Assembly (NCBI GenBank): GCA_020853455.1
Contig: JADYYV010000020.1
Coordinates: forward strand, 1 to 7,810
DNA length: 7,810 nt
Origin: Alphaproteobacteria bacterium
GTDB taxonomy: Bacteria > Pseudomonadota > Alphaproteobacteria > Micavibrionales > UBA2020
Direction of reading: 5' to 3'
Shown: piece after piece, positions 5,444 through 7,810 of the stretch
Numbering within the stretch: the first letter of the stretch is position 1
How the letters are laid out: each line of letters begins with the position of its first letter
Notes under the pieces: generated by a model
Seen by the model: only the letters and a program-made list of their open reading frames with translations
Database searches by the model: none
Told to the model about the DNA's origin: nothing
Made by a program: the position numbers and the translations under genes

Positions 5444-6108
5444 TATGCGGCGTCCAGAATGGTCTGGCCGGTTTTCGCCCAGTCGGCGACGAATGCCGCA
5501 AGGCCCTTGTCGGTCAGCGGATGCGCATACAGCTGGCGGATGACTTTGGGCGGAATGGTCGCCACATGCGCGCCGACCTTCGCGGCGTCGACCAGATGGA
5601 TCGGGTGGCGGATGGATGCGATCAGCACTTCGGTCTTGAAATTCGGGTATTGCTTGTAGATCTGCACGATGTCCTTGATCAGCTGCGTGCCGTCCTGACC
5701 CACATCGTCCAGACGACCGACGAAGGGCGAGATAAACGTCGCGCCCGCTTTCGCGGCAAGGATGGCCTGCGCGGAGGAGAAGCAGAGCGTCACGTTGACC
5801 TGCGTGCCGTTATCCGACAGCGCCTTGCAGACTTTCAACCCGTCGGGCGTCAGCGGCACTTTGACCGCGACGTTTTTCGCGATCTTGGCGAGCTTCTGGC
5901 CTTCCTTCAGCATCGTCGCGTAATCGGTGGCGGCGACTTCGGCGGAAACCGGGCCATCGACCACTTCGCAGATTTCGGCGATCAGTTTCAGGAAGTTTTT
6001 GCCCGATTGTGCGATCAGGGTCGGGTTGGTGGTCACGCCGTCCAGCAGGCCGGTCGATGCCAAGTCCTTGATTTCAGCGATATCGCCGGTATCGACGAAG
6101 AATTTCAT
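5443..6108 (-). CDS. fsa: Short transaldolase / fructose-6-phosphate aldolase family protein, 221 aa
   Basis: This is a compact (beta/alpha)8 class I aldolase of the TalC/FSA family, of usual length. Lys83 in AVKVPLTPDG forms the Schiff base; Asp6 (FVDTGD), Asn28 (TTNPTL), Ser165 and Arg167 (SIRHP) complete the sugar-phosphate site. Two positions that separate the activities read as transaldolase. Glu57 (SAEVAAT) stands where E. coli FsaA has Gln59, and Phe129 (SPFVGRLDD) where FsaA has Tyr131. The likely reaction is dihydroxyacetone transfer between fructose 6-phosphate and erythrose 4-phosphate in the non-oxidative pentose phosphate pathway. Genomes usually label this family fsa. The ATG at 6108 has AGGG 8 nt upstream and a promoter overlapping the divergent priA start. 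It heads the run fsa-DUF484-xerC. Confidence 0.92.
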   Translation of the reverse strand: MKFFVDTGDIAEIKDLASTGLLDGVTTNPTLIAQSGKNFLKLIAEICEVVDGPVSAEVAATDYATMLKEGQKLAKIAKNVAVKVPLTPDGLKVCKALSDNGTQVNVTLCFSSAQAILAAKAGATFISPFVGRLDDVGQDGTQLIKDIVQIYKQYPNFKTEVLIASIRHPIHLVDAAKVGAHVATIPPKVIRQLYAHPLTDKGLAAFVADWAKTGQTILDAA

Positions 6109-6116
6109 TGTATGCG

Positions 6117-6120
6117 CCCT
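6117..6120 (-). promoter_or_regulatory. fsa: Ribosome binding site of the transaldolase gene
   Basis: AAAGGG on the - strand, with AGGG ending 8 nt before the ATG at 6108. It confirms the start. Confidence 0.6.
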
Positions 6121-6146
6121 TTCGAAAAGCTTCCTTTTGATCCGCG

Positions 6147-6174
6147 GTTATAGTACCCAATGGTTATGTCGCAA
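6147..6174 (-). promoter_or_regulatory. fsa: Promoter of the fsa-DUF484-xerC run
   Basis: On the - strand TTGCGA (6169-6174, 4 of 6 to TTGACA), 16 bp, then TATAAC (6147-6152, 5 of 6 to TATAAT). Transcription would start near 6140, leaving a leader of about 32 nt before the ATG at 6108. The -35 box lies inside the first codons of priA. Confidence 0.5.
6149..6154 (+). promoter_or_regulatory. priA: Possible priA -10 box
   Basis: TATAGT (5 of 6 to TATAAT) ends 5 bp before the first priA ATG at 6160. No convincing -35 hexamer was found at 16-18 bp. It overlaps the -10 box of the divergent transaldolase promoter by four bases. Confidence 0.35.
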
Positions 6175-7810
6175 TCTAGCCTTTTCAACGCGGGTGAAAC
6201 GCCAGAAACCGGCCACCGCGCGCAGGTGCTGGTGCCCTATCCCTTATCAAGGGCTTACGACTATCTGGTGCCGCAAAATATGGCGGTATCGGCGGGGGAT
6301 TATGTAAGGGTGCCGCTGGGCAAGCGCGACACCATCGGCGTCGTCTGGACGACCGACGCGGGCGATGACAAGGTCGATCCCGCGAAACTCAAATCCGTGC
6401 TGCAGAAATTTACCTTCGATCCCATGCCGCAGGTGCATCGCCAGTTCGTGGAATGGGTGGCGCGCTATACGATGTCGGATGTCGGGTCGGTGCTGAAAAT
6501 GAGCTTGAGCGCGCCCGAGGCTTTGCAGCCGCCGAAATCGGTGCCGGTGTTTACGCTGACCGATAATATTCCTGCCAAGCTGCCGGCCAGCCGCCAGAAA
6601 ATCATCGACCTTTTGAAAGACGGCGTGCCGCGCCGCGCGGTCGATATCGCGCGCGAAGCCGGATGCTCGGCGGCGGTCGTGCGGTCGATGGCGGCGGCGG
6701 GGCAGCTGGAAACGCTGGCCGGCACGCCGCGCCCGCCCTGCAGCATGGTCGATGTGACCGAAAACCGTTTATCCTTTTCCGACCACCAGAAAAATGCGGC
6801 GGATGCGTTGCAGAAACTGGCGGCGGCGAACCAGTATGCGGCGGTGCTGCTGGACGGCGTGACGGGGTCGGGCAAGACCGAAGTTTATTTCGAGGCGATT
6901 GCCGAGGCATTGCGGCAGGGCAAGCAGGCGCTGATCCTGCTGCCGGAAATTTCGCTGTCGGCACAGTTGCTGGACCGCTTCGAGCGCAGGTTCGGCGTTT
7001 TGCCCGCGCTGTGGCATTCCGAAGTGCCGACCGCGCAGCGCCGCGTGACATGGACGGGCGTGGCGGAGGGCAAAACCAAAGTCGTCGTCGGCGCAAGATC
7101 CGCATTGTTCCTGCCCTTCGCCGATCTAGGCCTGATCGTGGTCGATGAAGAACACGACGCGTCGTACAAGCAGGAAGAAGGCGTGCTGTATAACGCCCGC
7201 GATATGGCGATTGTGCGCGCGCGGCTTGGCAGTTTCCCTGTCGTGCTGGTATCGGCGACGCCGTCCCTTGAAACTATGGTGAATGTGCAGCAGAACAAAT
7301 ACACCTATCTGAACCTGCCGTCGCGCCATGCGGGCGCGCGGATGCCGGATATCAATGTGATTAATTTGAAAGTCACGCCGCCCGAACGGCAGAAATTCAT
7401 CGCCCCGCCGCTGCAAAAAGCATTGCAGGAAGTATTTGCGGCCAAGGAACAATCGCTGCTGTTCCTCAACCGTCGCGGATACGCGCCGCTGACGCTGTGC
7501 CGCACCTGCGGGCATCGTTTTCAATGCCCGTCCTGCGCCGCGTGGCTGGTGGAACATAAACGCCACTCGCGCCTGCAATGCCACCATTGCGGTTTTGCGC
7601 AAGGCGTGCCGCGCAACTGCCCGTCCTGTCAGGCCGAAGACAGCTTTGCCGCCTGCGGCCCGGGCGTGGAGCGTATTCAGGAAGAAGTGCAGCTGCTGAT
7701 CCCCGAAGCGCGCACGTTTATTCTGGCGAGCGACGTCATCACCAGCCCCGGCATGATTTCGGCGGCGGTGCATGATATCGAGGATCATAAATACGACATC
7801 ATCATCGGCA
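6160..7810 (+). CDS. priA: Primosomal protein N' (PriA) helicase, N-terminal 550 residues (partial)
   Basis: PriA recognises stalled forks and D-loops and reloads the replisome. The 3'-DNA-binding domain lies at about residues 20-115 (RAQVLVPYPLSRAYDYLVP, then GDYVRVPLGKRD), followed by a winged-helix region. The superfamily 2 helicase core starts with a Q-motif-like DHQ (Gln210). It continues with Walker A GVTGSGKT (233-240, Lys239), the DEEH box (329-332) and SATP (365-368). Eight cysteines (447, 450, 456, 459, 474, 477, 487, 490), spaced as in PriA, bind two zinc ions, and CGPGVERI follows. The frame is open to the window end, about three-quarters of the usual length of roughly 730 residues. 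Two in-frame ATGs (6160, 6166) are possible after the stop at 6151; neither has a ribosome binding site. It is divergent from the transaldolase gene. Confidence 0.95.
   Translation, partial: MVMSQSSLFNAGETPETGHRAQVLVPYPLSRAYDYLVPQNMAVSAGDYVRVPLGKRDTIGVVWTTDAGDDKVDPAKLKSVLQKFTFDPMPQVHRQFVEWVARYTMSDVGSVLKMSLSAPEALQPPKSVPVFTLTDNIPAKLPASRQKIIDLLKDGVPRRAVDIAREAGCSAAVVRSMAAAGQLETLAGTPRPPCSMVDVTENRLSFSDHQKNAADALQKLAAANQYAAVLLDGVTGSGKTEVYFEAIAEALRQGKQALILLPEISLSAQLLDRFERRFGVLPALWHSEVPTAQRRVTWTGVAEGKTKVVVGARSALFLPFADLGLIVVDEEHDASYKQEEGVLYNARDMAIVRARLGSFPVVLVSATPSLETMVNVQQNKYTYLNLPSRHAGARMPDINVINLKVTPPERQKFIAPPLQKALQEVFAAKEQSLLFLNRRGYAPLTLCRTCGHRFQCPSCAAWLVEHKRHSRLQCHHCGFAQGVPRNCPSCQAEDSFAACGPGVERIQEEVQLLIPEARTFILASDVITSPGMISAAVHDIEDHKYDIIIG

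Noticed and set aside
4916..6153. Long + strand open frames opposite DUF484 and the transaldolase
   Set aside because: Shadows of well-supported - strand genes; low-complexity His/Arg/Gln composition.
6465..7788. Several - strand open frames
   Set aside because: All are antisense to priA, whose frame is continuous with all helicase and zinc motifs.

Overview
The window is a dense, GC-rich bacterial chromosome segment that looks alphaproteobacterial. The clearest sign is the gene block priA / short transaldolase (fsa/tal type) / DUF484 / xerC, an arrangement I associate with Rhodospirillales-like Alphaproteobacteria. The palindromic intergenic repeats (CCATGCCGG…, CCCCGG…GGGG) are also of a type common in that class. 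I cannot name a genus from sequence alone.

Left part (1-1064, + strand): the last codons of exonuclease III (xth) overlap by 4 bp the start of a 329-residue ankyrin-repeat protein. A palindromic repeat follows (1085-1185), lying between convergent genes.

Nuclease pair (1197-2582, - strand): two staphylococcal-nuclease-like proteins sit head to tail. The upstream one is small and secreted. The downstream one is membrane-anchored and appears to carry a second, catalytically dead copy of the nuclease fold in its N-terminal half. Each has its own recognisable sigma70-type promoter.

AT-rich gene (2690-3553, - strand): a four-helix membrane protein with a YcxB-like domain. Its base composition is strikingly lower in GC than everything around it, yet it is joined to the stop codon of xerC.

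Housekeeping block (3556-7810): on the - strand, short transaldolase, then DUF484 protein, then XerC tyrosine recombinase. Divergently, on the + strand, PriA primosomal helicase runs off the window. Two inverted-repeat elements are packed into the 247-bp gap between DUF484 and xerC: a 33-bp near-perfect hairpin, and a 117-bp element whose two arms differ only by changes that preserve each arm's own hairpin. The divergent transaldolase/priA promoters overlap. Three genes (priA, xerC, small nuclease) lack a ribosome binding site and have a -10-like hexamer 5-6 bp before the start codon, which suggests leaderless transcripts.

The genes share a DNA-maintenance theme (exonuclease III, PriA, XerC, two nucleases), but there is no evidence of one integrated new system. 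No RNA genes, CRISPR arrays or transposase genes were seen.
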